This document shows positions 31,565-45,200 of a stretch of DNA of 64,000 nt, piece after piece. The position numbers were made by a program, and so were the translations under genes. The stretch is from Diphasiastrum complanatum (Eukaryota > Streptophyta > Lycopodiopsida > Lycopodiales > Lycopodiaceae). Each line of letters begins with the position of its first letter. Positions within the stretch are counted from its first letter, which is position 1. The DNA is taken from positions 22,675 through 86,674 of the forward strand of contig MU832114.1 in NCBI GenBank assembly GCA_029204225.1, given 5' to 3'. Below the pieces are notes generated by a model that did not search any database, was not told the DNA's origin, and was given only the letters and a program-made list of their open reading frames with translations.

Positions 31565-34500
31565 GTGCGCGCGCGCGCTCGCGCCCCTTAGCCTCCATGC
31601 TGCCTAGGAAAAGATCCCCCCCCACGCGTCAGCACAGTTGCCAGGCAGGCGCTGAGTGCTGATGTGGCAGCGCTGTTTGCCATGCAGGCAGCTCTGGGTG
31701 TTGTATTCTCTGGTCCCACTTTCAGTATGAGACAGGCAACGGTTTTCCGGTTACGGAAGGGCTATTCATCATTGGTAGATTTGGGGAGACTGTGATTCAA
31801 CTTACACATTAGGGATGCGACTAGTAAGTGTCGGCTCTTTGACACTATGGTAGTCTTCTTGGCCTTGTATGCAGTAGAGACATGGAGTATTGGTTTGACA
31901 GCCACTAAGTGGGCACGCATCTCACGACTATAGATTCATATGCTATCTCGGATGATACGGGCTAAGCCCCCCTCTGTACCACATCATATTATCTGCGCAG
32001 AGTTTGATGTCCCCCCCATTCAAATTGAGGCCTTGTTCCCCATTGTCACTTTCATACAACGACTAGAGGATCTCCAGGGTGGAGACACTCACTATGTTGC
32101 GGCAGCTTTGTCATCATCCCGACACTTACATTATGAGGGACACTCCTTTTCATGGTATTCCGAAGCCCGTCTTTTTCTTTCCACATTGGGTATTCAGATT
32201 ACTGACCTACATGCTGGTAGTCATCAGTATATTCGAGGCCATCTGTACAGGGCGTATCTTCAAAGCACTAGGCAGGGTACATTGGGGGCGAAGACTGAGT
32301 TCTATCTTGCACAATTTCTATCTTGGGATACAGCTGGATGTCCTACAATACCCGATTATTTGGTGGAGAGTATCTCACATAGATTGCGGATAGTGATGGG
32401 TCAATTTCGGGTTTCCTCACACCAGTTAGCCATTGACACTGGCAGATATAGTGGCACCTCGCGAGAGGCTCGACTGTGGTATGTGTGATACATACGAGGT
32501 AGAGGATGAGTTCCATTTTCTCTTCAAGTGCCCAGCTTACTATGAGATCCGAGGGAGATATTACTGCTTGTTCTGAGATCACCCAGTCACACTCTCTACT
32601 TTGATGTCATATGAGGATCCCAGATGTGTTGCACTGATGATTCGGGAGATGTCAGACTTGAGGATGGTGAGACTAGACAGAGACCCCCCCCCCCCCCCCG
32701 ATACAGTTGAGCATCAGGGAGTGCTTATCTCGTCTGAGACATAGATAGGAGGTTACCTTGAGTAGTGATTCTGATGGAGAGGCTGAGATTCCAGACGCTT
32801 CCATGCATAGACGGCAGAGATAGTGTAGACGCTCAGAGAGACAGCTAGACCTCACAATGCACACCACTCCCACACATCTCTCTCTCTCTCTCTCTCTCTC
32901 TCGTGCGAGCGCACGCCCACGCGCATGGTGGAGTGGCCTTGATTGGCCTCCCCCAGAAACTTTCATCAAGGCAGGGCCTGTTCAATATACTTGTTTGACA
33001 CATGTTTATTGAGAGACCTAGACTACTCAGTGTAGAGCAACACAGAGCAGGAACTTAGCTAGCGTAAACTAATTCGCAATGAAATTTCTCTTGATTTCAT
33101 TACCATTGTTGATTAGTTATGATCAACATATTGGCCCTCTCTTGTAGCCATATCAATGTTCTTGTAAGAGCTTGAAGGAACAAATAAAATGGAGATTGGT
33201 CATGTATGTATGGAAATATAGAATGCATGGTGTTGTGAGTCGAAGTTGAGAATTTGTCATGGATGTTGTTCAACATCAAGCAATGTATGATGATTCCCTC
33301 TTTGATGATGAATTGGTGATCAATATAATGGATACTACCTTTGGTTGTGGCGATACGAGGCATGTGGGTGGAGGTGGATCTCTTGGAGGGAGACAATAGT
33401 CTTTGCAGGTTCACGTGCTCGTAGACGGTTTTGTCTCTATTGTGTAGTACCTTTTGTAGCACGATGATGAGGATCATGTCAATCAATTTAGTATGTTTCA
33501 TCTATGGATGATCGTAGACACCATGTCCGATAGTAACATATGTTAAACAGGTGATATCAATGAGGCTAAATTGTGTACTTTTTTCCTTATGATCAAGATT
33601 TTTTTTCTATGATTCCTCTCTCTCTAGGCTTTAGAAGAATGCAATTGGCCACACTATTTGAATATCACTTGCATGCTCCAGTTACCTAGATAGTGCACAT
33701 ATGCTCTTAGTTTTTTTTGAAGGTAATTTTCCTGTATCAGAATTCTATTTTCATTCAAATTGTGAGTTCAATTTATAGATTCTCAAAAGTTATTGCTTTA
33801 TTTTCTATATAACTTGGAGTTCTTAGCTCATGTTGTTCATTTTGCAGGATAACAATATGGTGATTAGGACATGTGGCACAAAACGAGAGGAGATTTGGAT
33901 GAAAAGTCATGTAGACCTTGTGCAGTTTTTGGATATAGTTGATCTTGAGAAAGGTATAGATTAACTTGATTCTATATTTTCTTTATCCCTACTTAGAATG
34001 TAGAAAATCTAATCAAATTGGAGATATATTGCGAAAATTAGTATGTCATTGCGCTTCATGGTGCGTCTACCTCTGCTATGGATTCCATATACCTCTGCTA
34101 TGGATTCTATGACATTGAGGCTCATTGTTATCTCATTTTCTTTTTGCTTGTCAATTACTCTTTGCCTATGGGTTACTAACATGGGGTATTCATTCTAAAT
34201 TCCACCAATATATTTTTGATTAATTTTAGATGTAGCACTTCACAATGCACAATTATGAATTTTAAGAACTTTTGCTAATACACCTAGTCTGTTACATATA
34301 TCATTACTTGTGAAACTACAGGTTTGTACTTAATTTTTGTCTGTTTAGTTTTTTTTTGTAAATACTTGCTCCTAGAAATGTTTGAAGTTGAATATCTTGT
34401 TCATGCGCTCACCCTTTTTTGGAATTGCCTTGCAAAAGGCAATACTATTGTTCAAGTTGATCAATGGAGTTTATGCAAAATTTAATGTCTTAAATCATAA

Positions 34501-36223
34501 GGGTATGTGTGCACAAACAACTTTGCTGCATTGCTAAGGACTTCATTGCAAGAACTTGTTCCTTTAGATGCACCTCTATATGCAAGTCATAATAACAAAC
34601 AATGTATGGCCCTCTTTTTTCTAGCATGCATTCCTATGCAGCCACGCTGTAGATGCACCTTTATATGTAAGTCATAAATGGCAAAAAGTTCACGTCCCTC
34701 TTTTGTTCTTGCATGCGTCCGTAGTCTCTCAAGCTGCATGATGCACCAACATCATCACCAACAACAATGATCAGATAAGGATCTCTTTGCATCCAGAAAA
34801 TCATTTCGTATATGTTTTTTTTAATTGTTGTCATACCTATACTCATGCACACACTTTGAATCAGAGTTTAGGTAAGATCAAGAAATGCTAACCATCATGC
34901 CACAGTCATTTGAAAATAGCTGATTACCTTGTATCCAATCTTAAACAATCACATTCTTTGTTCAAGAAATTTGTGGCAATGCATTTGTGGTATACCACAA
35001 TGTTTTGGTTTTGTCCCATTTTCATGAGTCTTGTTTTTTATTATTATTATTATTATCCCGAATTAGGTCTATCGGTTATTGCCTCTAAACCTCAGGCTCC
35101 TCCTTCCCTTTCCTTAGGGGTCCTCTTCTGGTCTGAAAGGGCAGCTTTAAAGTCATACAATTTATGAACATTTGACAACGCAAGACCAATAGCTTGGCAA
35201 TATTGTTAGAGATATAGGTAACATATTTTTCAATTTCATTATTTTGTTGCCTCCAGAAATAGTGCTACTTTTTTAGAATAGCTCTTGTAGTTGATCTCCC
35301 ATTGGTTATATAATAAAAACAAGACTGTTTATGTTTCCTTTAGATTTGATATATGTTATATATTTTCAATATTTTGAGCAGTCCCTAGTTCTACATGAGA
35401 AAATTGGGTGTCGCTATTAATTTGTTAAAAGAATAGGTTGATATAACTTTTTAATCTTTATATGTTTTATTACAAATGAAGATATATCTCCAACCCTAAT
35501 TGCATCATCCCTTGTAAATTTGCAAGTGCTATGATACATTGTTGTTGTATACTTACTGCTCCTTGAACTTGGTAGAAGTCCTATTCGATGCATCGTGCTC
35601 TTGCATTTGGCTCTTGTACATCCCAATTAGCTTGACAGAAAAATGTATCCAATATTACAAAAATGCTTAACATTTTGAAAATTGAAAAGATGGTGGAACA
35701 TATTGTTATGAATTTGGGTTACCCTATGTCATCATTGTAAATTTGGGTTACCTTTGTGCTCAAGGCCATCTTTACCCCCTTGGAAGCTTTTCCATTCGGA
35801 TGATTGCAAGTTAGCCTCACTTTCACTTGAAGTCGTAGTTACATGCATAGATGCACAACGTTTTTGAAACGCATTTTAGAATCGTGTTGAGAAACGTGGT
35901 TTAGAAATGCGTTTCTGAAAATTTTAAAAAAAATTGAGAAACGTTTTTTTTTTTTGGTTTTTTTTTGAGCAATATGGGTATAAGATGAAAGCTCTAATTA
36001 AGAGCATAATTACTGTGTAGTTTGTTGAATGTTTCGGGTGCAGGATGGTCTAGTTTAGGTGAATTAACTCCCAGGTCTCTTGTTATCTCTCTCAGATCCA
36101 ACAAACTAAATAAAAATGGTGAATCATGCTGAACAAAAACCATGCGGAATGTTTGAACCAATTACCATACTGCATTGTCCTGAACCATCGTACTGAAACA
36201 TATGGAATCGTTTTTCAACCATA

Positions 36224-36281
<58 letters not shown>

Positions 36282-39200
36282 GAACAATACTGAATCATTA
36301 CACTGCTGTGAATAGGATCATCATAATATATAATATCGGGCAACATGGCACCAAAATGGGGTACAATGATGTTCCATGAACGTAATGAAAACTACACAAC
36401 TAAGACTCGTCAGAGTCATGGTAGGAATCATCATCTGAATCTGTGGCAGACTGCAGATCCCAAGGGTCTGCAGATGAATCGGAACTGGAGGGAGCCATAT
36501 GCTGTGGTGTGGCCCTGGCTCTGCTGCGTGCTCTGGCTCTCTGCTGCATGCTCTGGCTCTAGACCCTCCCTTTGCCTCTACCTCCGCTTCTGCTCTCTCC
36601 CGTCCTCTGGCCCCCCTCTGCCTACCCCCACTCCTGTGTCTACCCCTGCGTGTCTGTGTGCCAGGTGGCTGTGGTCCTACGCCCTGGGATGGCCCTACCC
36701 ACTGTGATGATGCCTGGCCGATGGCTGCCTGTGATGCTCCTTTCTTGTCTACAAAAAGCGAACTTAGTCCCCCCCTACCAGAACCTCTAGGTCTCCCTCT
36801 AGGCCTACGTGCAGGAATGGCTGGCTCCTCCTCTGTCTCTGTATCAGGGTCCACCAGCAAGTCAGCCAGGTCATCCCCCTGTGCCTCCGCCCCCATCTCC
36901 TCATCCTCCTCCGTATCCCCCTCAACCCACTCCTCCTCCTCCTGATAGTCATCGAACTCCTCTCCACCCTCCAAGCCCTCGTCATCCCCTCCTCAGCCCC
37001 ATCCCTCTACTTGTCTGCCCTCCTCGAATGCTGTAAAGCCCGTGCGTCAGGCTGTGCCTGTCTATAGAGCTCCCTATAGATCTCATCATCCATCTCCTGC
37101 GTGGGTGGTGCCCGAGGAGCAGCAGCTGCCGAATCCGCCAAGCAAGTGCCAAAAAACACACGAGATTAGGGTGAGGAATAAAATCATTTCAGTATGAGCA
37201 AAAATGGGCGACTGACGCTAGCGTGGGAGTCCTTGCAGGCGTAAAGGAGTGCAGTGCAGGCCTAAACCACGCTACTGGCAAATGCTTGCACGATGCTCCA
37301 CGCCCAAACCCTAAAAAACATGGGGCATGGAAATTGAAATTTGTGATACGGACGTAGATGGGTGGAAGGGAGGTCACAAGAGTCTCTGCAAGCATGTGGA
37401 AATGCATTCTAGGCTCAGACATCAAGTCATTTTGTGAAATTGGCAAAAAAAAACAAGCATTTGGAATGTGGTGTTCAAATCTCGCTAGGCATGCCGTAAC
37501 GGCTGAAACTGACGCCGTAATTATCACCGTGGGCATGAAGAAAGGTGGTCTAGAGCCAAACTACGCTCGATTTGGTTGCCTACAGCTCAATGTCAACACT
37601 TGCAAAAAATCAAGCCTACACTTACCAAAACTCGAAAATTGATCGTTTCGCTCTCCACGAAGCTCAGATCCCCTTGGCACCGTGCACACCACCTCCGTAT
37701 CGCCGAGTAGATGCCTGCCGACTATGGACATGCCTCGATCGGACACCTGTAGCTCAAAATAAAAAAATTTACCTCCTCCACGGCTGGCGCGATTCTGGCC
37801 GTGAAGAGGAGAATTTTTTTTTTTTTATAAACTGTTTTTTTTTTAATCACGTTTATGGGAGGAGAAACGCAGTTTCCGAAATGCGTCCTCCCAGAAACGC
37901 ATTCTTGGGCATCTATGGAACTTACATGTAGCTGCAAATGTCCCACAACTATCTAAACTGGCTTTGGTTGAACGGTATTGGCAAGTTGACTCGGATTTGC
38001 TCTTCAATTCCAAACATAGTATTTGTTGCAGTTTGGGTCTTTCAGAATTCCTCCTCTATCTTCAACTTATATCGGTCAAACTATTTCGAACTTTTTTTGC
38101 AACTATTGGTAATCAACATACCGAACTACCCTACCCCAAATCCCTCCCCCCCCATTTCGATTCTAGTGTGTCCATTGAGCCGTCAACACAACATTTTCTC
38201 TTGGTCGTGCTCTAATTTTCCTGCTACAGGGGCTTCCGGCCTTGACGAATTTACTTTGGCATTATAAAATGGGTCACTAAATCATAGCAGTATTGACATA
38301 TGTCAAATCAGAAGGTAGTTCAAGATTTGGATTATAATAGTTAGCATGACATCTCAACTTGTGAAAGTTGCATTCTAGGAAAACGTTCTAGAACTCCATT
38401 CAAGTAAGATCTTGTACTTACTTCAGAAAGCCTTATTGGGGGGGGAAAGTATCTTCTAACCTTTATTGATGTGTATTCTAGAAGGACAATATTCTATTTC
38501 TTGAAGCAGAAATTAGAAGCTTTTATATATTTTAAGTAATTCAAAAATTTTGCTGTAGATCAGTTTTAAAGAAATCGAAGGCTCTTCAGACTGATGGTGG
38601 AGGCGAATTCATATCAAGTGAATTCAGAGATTATGCAAGTCAAATGGAATTTTATAGTAGTTCTCCATCAGTTACACTCTTCAATTGGATGGAGTCATTG
38701 AAATTTATATGTCACAGCCTGAGGGATATGACATCAAGAATAAAGAGAAGCAGTCTTCTCGGGCATGGTTCCAAAGAATAAAGACATTCCTTGTTCAAAA
38801 TAATCTCATTCCTAGTACAATTGACTCAAATGTGTATTTCAAGGTAGCATCTACATCTTTTATCATTATTACACTCTATGTTTATGATACTTTACTTAAG
38901 AGTATTAAATTCATGAAAGATGTCAAAGATATATTTTCACAAGAATTCAATATGATTGATATGTTAGAGTTAATGTTTATATTATTACCCCTAATGTTAT
39001 CATCTAGGTTAATTAGGATTATTGGGCCTTGCCTGTGTGCTAATTCTAGGAGCCCGTACCTATATTTAGTAAAGTGAAGTTAGAATTTAGCTAGACTCAA
39101 GGTTGAGATTCTAGTGCTTGATTTGGAGCTTTTTACCTTTTGCTTTTGCTTTTGGCATAGACCAAAGTCTATAAGTATGTAGTGCGCCCTAGTCCATTTG

Positions 39201-42200
39201 TAATGGGACATAGTTGGAAGACCTCTTGCTCCTGCAACTCACACCACCATTTGGATCAGCAGTACCGATTTCATGAGGCGGGACCAGATGCTGGTTCTTC
39301 TCCCTCTAGGCAGGATGTTGTCGAGGCTCAACCTATCCTTCAATGTGCACATGTTTCAGTGACTCCGCATGGTAGACAAGCAACTCTTGTTGCTACATGG
39401 CATCTAGGCAGAAGGGCTCAGGTAGATGTTGCGGTAGCTAGATTTTTATACTACAACGACATTTCATTCAATGTCTCTCGATCTTCGTATTTAAAGAGAT
39501 GGTGCATGAGATTGCAAGATTTGGCCCTACATATGACCCTCCTAGCTACAAGGCATTGAGGACGAAGCTTTTGCAAGAGGAGAAGTCAGCTAGTGAGCCA
39601 ATCAAAGAAGGGTGGCAAAAACATGGCATAATACTCATTGGAGATGGTTGGAGCGACACGGGCTAGATTGATCCAAGGTATTATTGCTTATTTAAGAGAG
39701 AAATCATTCTTTGTGAGCTGTATCGACATTCATGAGGGAGGTAAGACTGTCGAGAGACTAGCTGATTTGTAGAGTGGAGCTATTGAGTACATTGGACCTT
39801 CCAACTTTATTTTTTGTAGATAGAATGCCAATAGGGCAGCAAGAGCTATCATTGAGGCATGCTATCCTCACGTTTGTTTTAGCCCTTGCATAACCATTGT
39901 CTAAACTATCTCTTGAAAGACATTTGAAAACTATCTTACAATTCGCCTGTCATTGAGATTGGGAGAGATGCATGTTTTTGCATATAATGTCATCATGCTC
40001 GAGCGAGAACTTATGGTTGGTGATGAGTGGATTTGTTGCCCACAGTCTCATTCGAGTGCGGAACCGTCTTGTCACTACAAAGATGAATGATCTAGTATTT
40101 GTAAATGCAAACTTGCGACATCTTAACAAGATGAGTGGGGAGTCCACTGAGGAGCGATTCATTGGGCGAGCGTGCCAGTTCAAATAATTTCCATTCGGCT
40201 TAACGATGAGAATGTCACAACCGTAGAATCTGCCTTTGATGCATAGCCTTATGTTACACTTTCACATTGTTGATAGATCATAGATTCTAGATTTTGCAAA
40301 GGCTTGGGGCCATTCCATTTGAGCCTTAAAGGCCAGACTCTTTTACTAGAATCTATTACCACATCATCAACATATACCATTATGGCAATCAATATATCTC
40401 CTCAAGACCACAACCCAACCCACCATCTTTGCCAATAATCGCCTCAGGCTCATCAATATACAAATCAAAGAGAGTAGGCGAAAGGGAGCACCCCCGCTTC
40501 ACCCCAATGGTGGTCCATGTTGGATCAAAAACCCTTGACTCACCCCTGAAACAATCTTTAGACTCTCATATCTAGTGTGAGGAAACTTGGAACTGCCCGA
40601 ATGTGAATCAGACGTAGTGCAAAAGTTTGCTATTTAGTTATCGTGGTAATACTGGGTCTCCAACTATGTCCAATTCCAAGAAACAGGATTGATAGAAATT
40701 AGACAAATGGACCGTGCCATGTCCTCTGTAAGTAGTCATTGTGTCAATGTGTCAATGACCCATCTAACGTCCTAGTGAGATCCCTTTGGTAATGCTGATA
40801 TAGAGATGCCCATATGTGCATAAAAGGCGAGTGACTTGGGAGTACCATGACAATTGATAACTCTAATTGTGGAGTTGTTGGGAGGATCTAAAGGCCAAGC
40901 ATGAGTGTCGTGATATGTCATCCTAAAATCCCATCACTCTCTGTTCATATATGAGTAGCCTAAAGATGGGGTCAATCTGAAGTGGCGGGACAACAAACTT
41001 GGTGAGAATAATTTGATGCGGTATAGATGGCTGGGCTCGAATCATCTATGAGAGTTTGGTGATATGTAACCGAGAGACACTAGCCCACTCAGCCGCTAAA
41101 GTCCGTGTGCACCAAGCCTTTGATGTGTACATAGCTGTGTGGGAGACAAGGACATCAAGTAGCTTACACTTACTCGAAGCATTGTGAATGTTCTTCTGGA
41201 AACACAAGCACTCAAGACTAACCATGTTGCATGCCCTTCTTGATCTTGGTTGTAGTCGCATGTCTCATACTAAAGATAGGACCAATGAAGAGTGCCTCCA
41301 AATATGTATAGAAGGACACAATGGTTGACGACCTAGAGTAAACACCTGTCGGTGCACATAGGCCCTGGACGTGTTGCAGATTATAATTTAAGTCATCTTG
41401 GTGTTAACCGCCAAACCCCATTTGGTACTACTGAATAAGTAGAGTCTATCCAAGTGTCTTTGCAGTCCTGTGCTAATCTAGTAGATCAATACCCCATCAT
41501 CTCATATAGTAGGATAGGAACAAGTGTGACACATAGTCTACATCCTTGGCCACCATCTTGATTGACGACACTCTCAAGCTTATCAATATGTTATCCAAAA
41601 AGTGTAAGGGAAAGCGAGCGACCTTTATTTACCCCAATAGATCTCTTGATCAACTGTGAAATGGCCTCATTTGTCCTAAAGCAAGCCCAAACCTGCTCAT
41701 AGAGTGCCATTATTGCCAATGTCGTATTTGTGGAAACACTGAGGTCCAAAGCAACACTAATGCATCCATCGCATGCATCAACTTGCGATGACTTAAAAAA
41801 AGAAGATTCCTTCAACATCTGCTCAATGTATCGTTGTTGAGAGATGAAGATTCCAGCCCCATGTGGAAGATCAACAAGAACCCAAGTGTGGTTCTTTGTG
41901 AGTGAGTTGTACTCCTCTTGCATCGTATCCTCCCAACATTTTACTCCGCTGGCCTGCTCATGAAAAACAGGTTTTATTGCACCATCCTCAATAGAAATAA
42001 GAGCAAAATAAAAAAAATCACCAAATTCTACTGATTTAGTAGAGGCACGAGTCTTCCCTTCATAGAAATGATTCACTTTGTTGTCTTGCAAACCATTTAG
42101 GGACTGGTTTGGGCTGTCCAACAGCCTTACCTTTGTCAACACTTTGCTGTCCAAAGTGTTCCGAACTTGGACCTTGCTGTCCAATGTTTTCCGAACTTGG

Positions 42201-45200
42201 ACCTTGTTGTCCAATGTTTGCCGAACTTAAACCTTCTTGTCCAATGTCTTCAACAGGCTGAATAGGTTCTTCTTGATGAACTATGGGCTGCAAAATTGAA
42301 GAAGTAGTGGGCTGTCCACTAGAAGTAGATGGCAGTCCCTTCTCTTTATGATTAGATGGCAAAACCAAATCTGTAAATATTTCAACATATGCATCATGGG
42401 GGAAGTCCCCTTTCATGACATGAGTGGGCGCAACATCATAGGAGGTCTTTTCATCAAAATGAACATCACGACTCACTATGATTTTATTAGTATCCATATT
42501 AAACAACCTATAGCCCTTGCTTTCGCTACTATAGCCAACAAATATGCCTTTAACTCCTTTATCATCAAGCTTGGTTCTTAGCTTATCGGGAATGAAAGCA
42601 TAAGCCGTGCAACCCAAGATGCGTAAGTGAGAAACAATAGGCTTCTTACCATACCAAACTTCATAAGGAGTTAATACCTTCAAGGCTTTAGTAGGACACC
42701 GATTACTAATGTAAGCCGCCGTTATAACCGCTTCAGTCCAAAACTTGTGAGGTAGGCCCTTTGCCTTGAGCATGCATCGAGCCATCTCCATGATAGTGCG
42801 ATTCTTTCTTTCGGCAACACCATTTTGTTGAGCTGTGTAAGGGATTGTCATTTGATGATGGATACCTTTGCTTTGAAGATAAGTACCGAACGTATTCTTT
42901 ATATATTCCCCTCCTCGGTCGGTACGTAAGATCTTCAAAGAGTGCCCAAACTGGTTTTCTATCATTGCTAGAAAATCCTTAAAGCATTGAAAAACTTCAG
43001 ATTTTGCCTTCATAGGATAAATCCATGTAAATCTTGAAAGGTCATCAATAAAAGTAACAAAGTACTTACACCTTCCAATGGATTCGGTCCTCATTGGACC
43101 ACATACATCACTATGAACCAAATCAAATTTGCCATCAACTCTAATAGTTCCATCAATTGGAAAAGCTTGCCTTTGAAATGTTCCAAGTATGCATCGTTCG
43201 CATGCATGTCCTTCGGGATGCTCAATATTAGGAATGTCTTCAACCATATTGAATCTCTTCAACATCTTCAAGCTAGCAAAGTTGAGATGTTCAAACCTAG
43301 CATGCCATAATTCAGCCAACTCCAAAGAATGTGAACTTGATGAAACAAGACAAAAAGTTGATGAAGCTCTTCGCTCATAGGTATCTATAAGGAACAATCC
43401 ACCGCGTAATGTTCCCGAAGCAATGATCATAAGAGATCTCTTTGGGTCTTTGATAAGACATTTGTCTTCTTTGAATTCCACAACCAATCCTTGGTTCATA
43501 ATTGTAGACACCGAAATGAGATTCTTTTTTATTTTTGGAACATAAAGTACATTACGAATGTACTTCTCCTCACCATTGGGTAAGATAATGGGCATCACTC
43601 CAATACCTTTGATAGGATAAGAGGTGTTATCAACACCTTGGACTTTGCTTCCATCATGCACTTTCACAAGCTTTGTGAAGACTTCCGTGTTATAAGTCAT
43701 ATGGCATGTGGCGCCGCTATCAATCAATAGATGAAAAAACAACAACTTGTAAAGTTGAAGATGAGATGTTCTGAAAAACCAGCAAGATTTGAAGTGGCAG
43801 AAATCTCGTCTTGAGGAGAGATGAGATTATTAGTGACAAAAGCATAATCATTATTGAAAAGATTATCCTCCTTTCCAAATTGTTGTTCCAAAGTAATAAT
43901 GGCGGTACTTGTATCGTTACCTTTCTCTTTTTCCTTTGCAACCCTCTTCCTGATTTCTTTGATGTGATGCCCAATCTTCTTGCAATAGTGGCACTTACCC
44001 TTCTTCTTGGAGTCTTGATCTTGAGCTTCCTTAGATTTTTGATCATCTTTGGAAGTTTTGAAAGAAGGCTTCCCTTTCCACTTGCCTTTGCCTTTGCCTT
44101 TTGCAAAGAAAGCTTGATCTTCTTGTTCACCAAAGTTGATCCTTGTTTGCTCTTCTTGAAGAAGTAAGCCAACAAGTTCGTCAAGGAGATTTGCTGTCCC
44201 CTAAGAGAAATGCTCAATGATGACACAGATAGAAGGTAAGAATTAGGAAGAGAGTGAGAGTAATAGATACAAATTGTGAGTTCTCAATCACCTCATCAAT
44301 ACTAAGAAGCTCCTCTCGAGATCCTTGATCTTCGTCAAGTGGTTTGTAAGCAAATCACCTTCTTGCATCTTCATCAAGATAGAAAGTTGATTTCGAAGAT
44401 ATACCACTTTTGCCGCATTCTTTACTTGAAACATCTTGGCAAGAGTCTCCCAAGCACTTTTTGAAGTCTTGCATGATCTAATACGAGGAAGGATAGATCT
44501 CTTCATTGATAATGCAATGACGGAATGTGCTTGTGCATCTCGTCGATCCCACTTCTTATGCTCATCTGAAGACACCTCCGTAGATGAAGAAGTAGTTGTT
44601 CTTGATGGTGTAATAGGTGCCAAGGTAGGCGGCCTCTCTTCGTCACCATTAACTACTTCCCACAAACCTTTAGCAATTAGAAGGTTCTTTATCATGTAGC
44701 ACCACAAGGAATAGTTTGTGCCATCTAGCCTATCTTCATTAAATAAAGAACCAATAGACTCCGATTTAGCCATAACAGAAAAATCAGCTTGTAGTAGATA
44801 GGAAATAGACTTTCCAAGACAAAATCTACTCAAAGGGCAGCAACCTCAAGCTGAAACTATGAGCACAATAGATTGCAATACTCCACATGCAATTTGCTCG
44901 ACAAGTAATGAAATAGGTGGCTGATTTCTGCACAAAAAACAGAATGCTCACAAATATGTAGACTTCAAATGAAGCCAAAACCAAAACCAGAAATTTGTGG
45001 CTAAAAAGAGTGCACACTATGTGCATATAGAGCTGATGGTAGCGCCCTACTCCAAGCTCACCAACAGGGGAATTTCAGCAAGAAATGTGTCCAAAACGCA
45101 TGTATCTTCATTTAAGAAGTAAATCTGAAATTTTCAGCAGGTAATTGAGTCAAGATCACATGCAATTGGTTTGAGCGTGGGCGCCCTACTGCTAGCTCTC

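Larger units (their letters stand above)
35846..37928 (-). mobile_element. hAT-type DNA transposon, minus orientation, degraded
   Basis: The ends carry inverted copies of CATAGATGC (35846 and the reverse at 37909-37917) followed by imperfectly inverted GAAACGCATTT-type DNA. Flanks GTTACATG (35838-35845) and CTTACATG (37921-37928) match at 7 of 8 bases, a worn 8 bp hAT duplication with 3 extra bases. The left subterminal stretch GCAATATGGGTATAAGATGA then AAGCTCTAAT recurs in the element at 54229, so both belong to one family. Inside is a minus-strand acidic transposase tail and a (CT)n(CA)n run. Confidence 0.75.

Noticed and set aside
33100..33501. 133-codon minus-strand frame in intron 3
   Set aside because: No recognisable domain, and it lies in AT-rich intron DNA. 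A chance frame is the simplest reading.
41591..42214. 207-codon frame starting [14 protein letters not shown]
   Set aside because: Its first part is a shadow of the Copia linker repeats in another register. Only the RT remnant (to about 41791) and LINE RT part are real.
43720..44226. 168-codon Lys-rich frame upstream of Copia protease
   Set aside because: The true gag zinc knuckle [12 protein letters not shown] is in a different frame. This one is a shadow.
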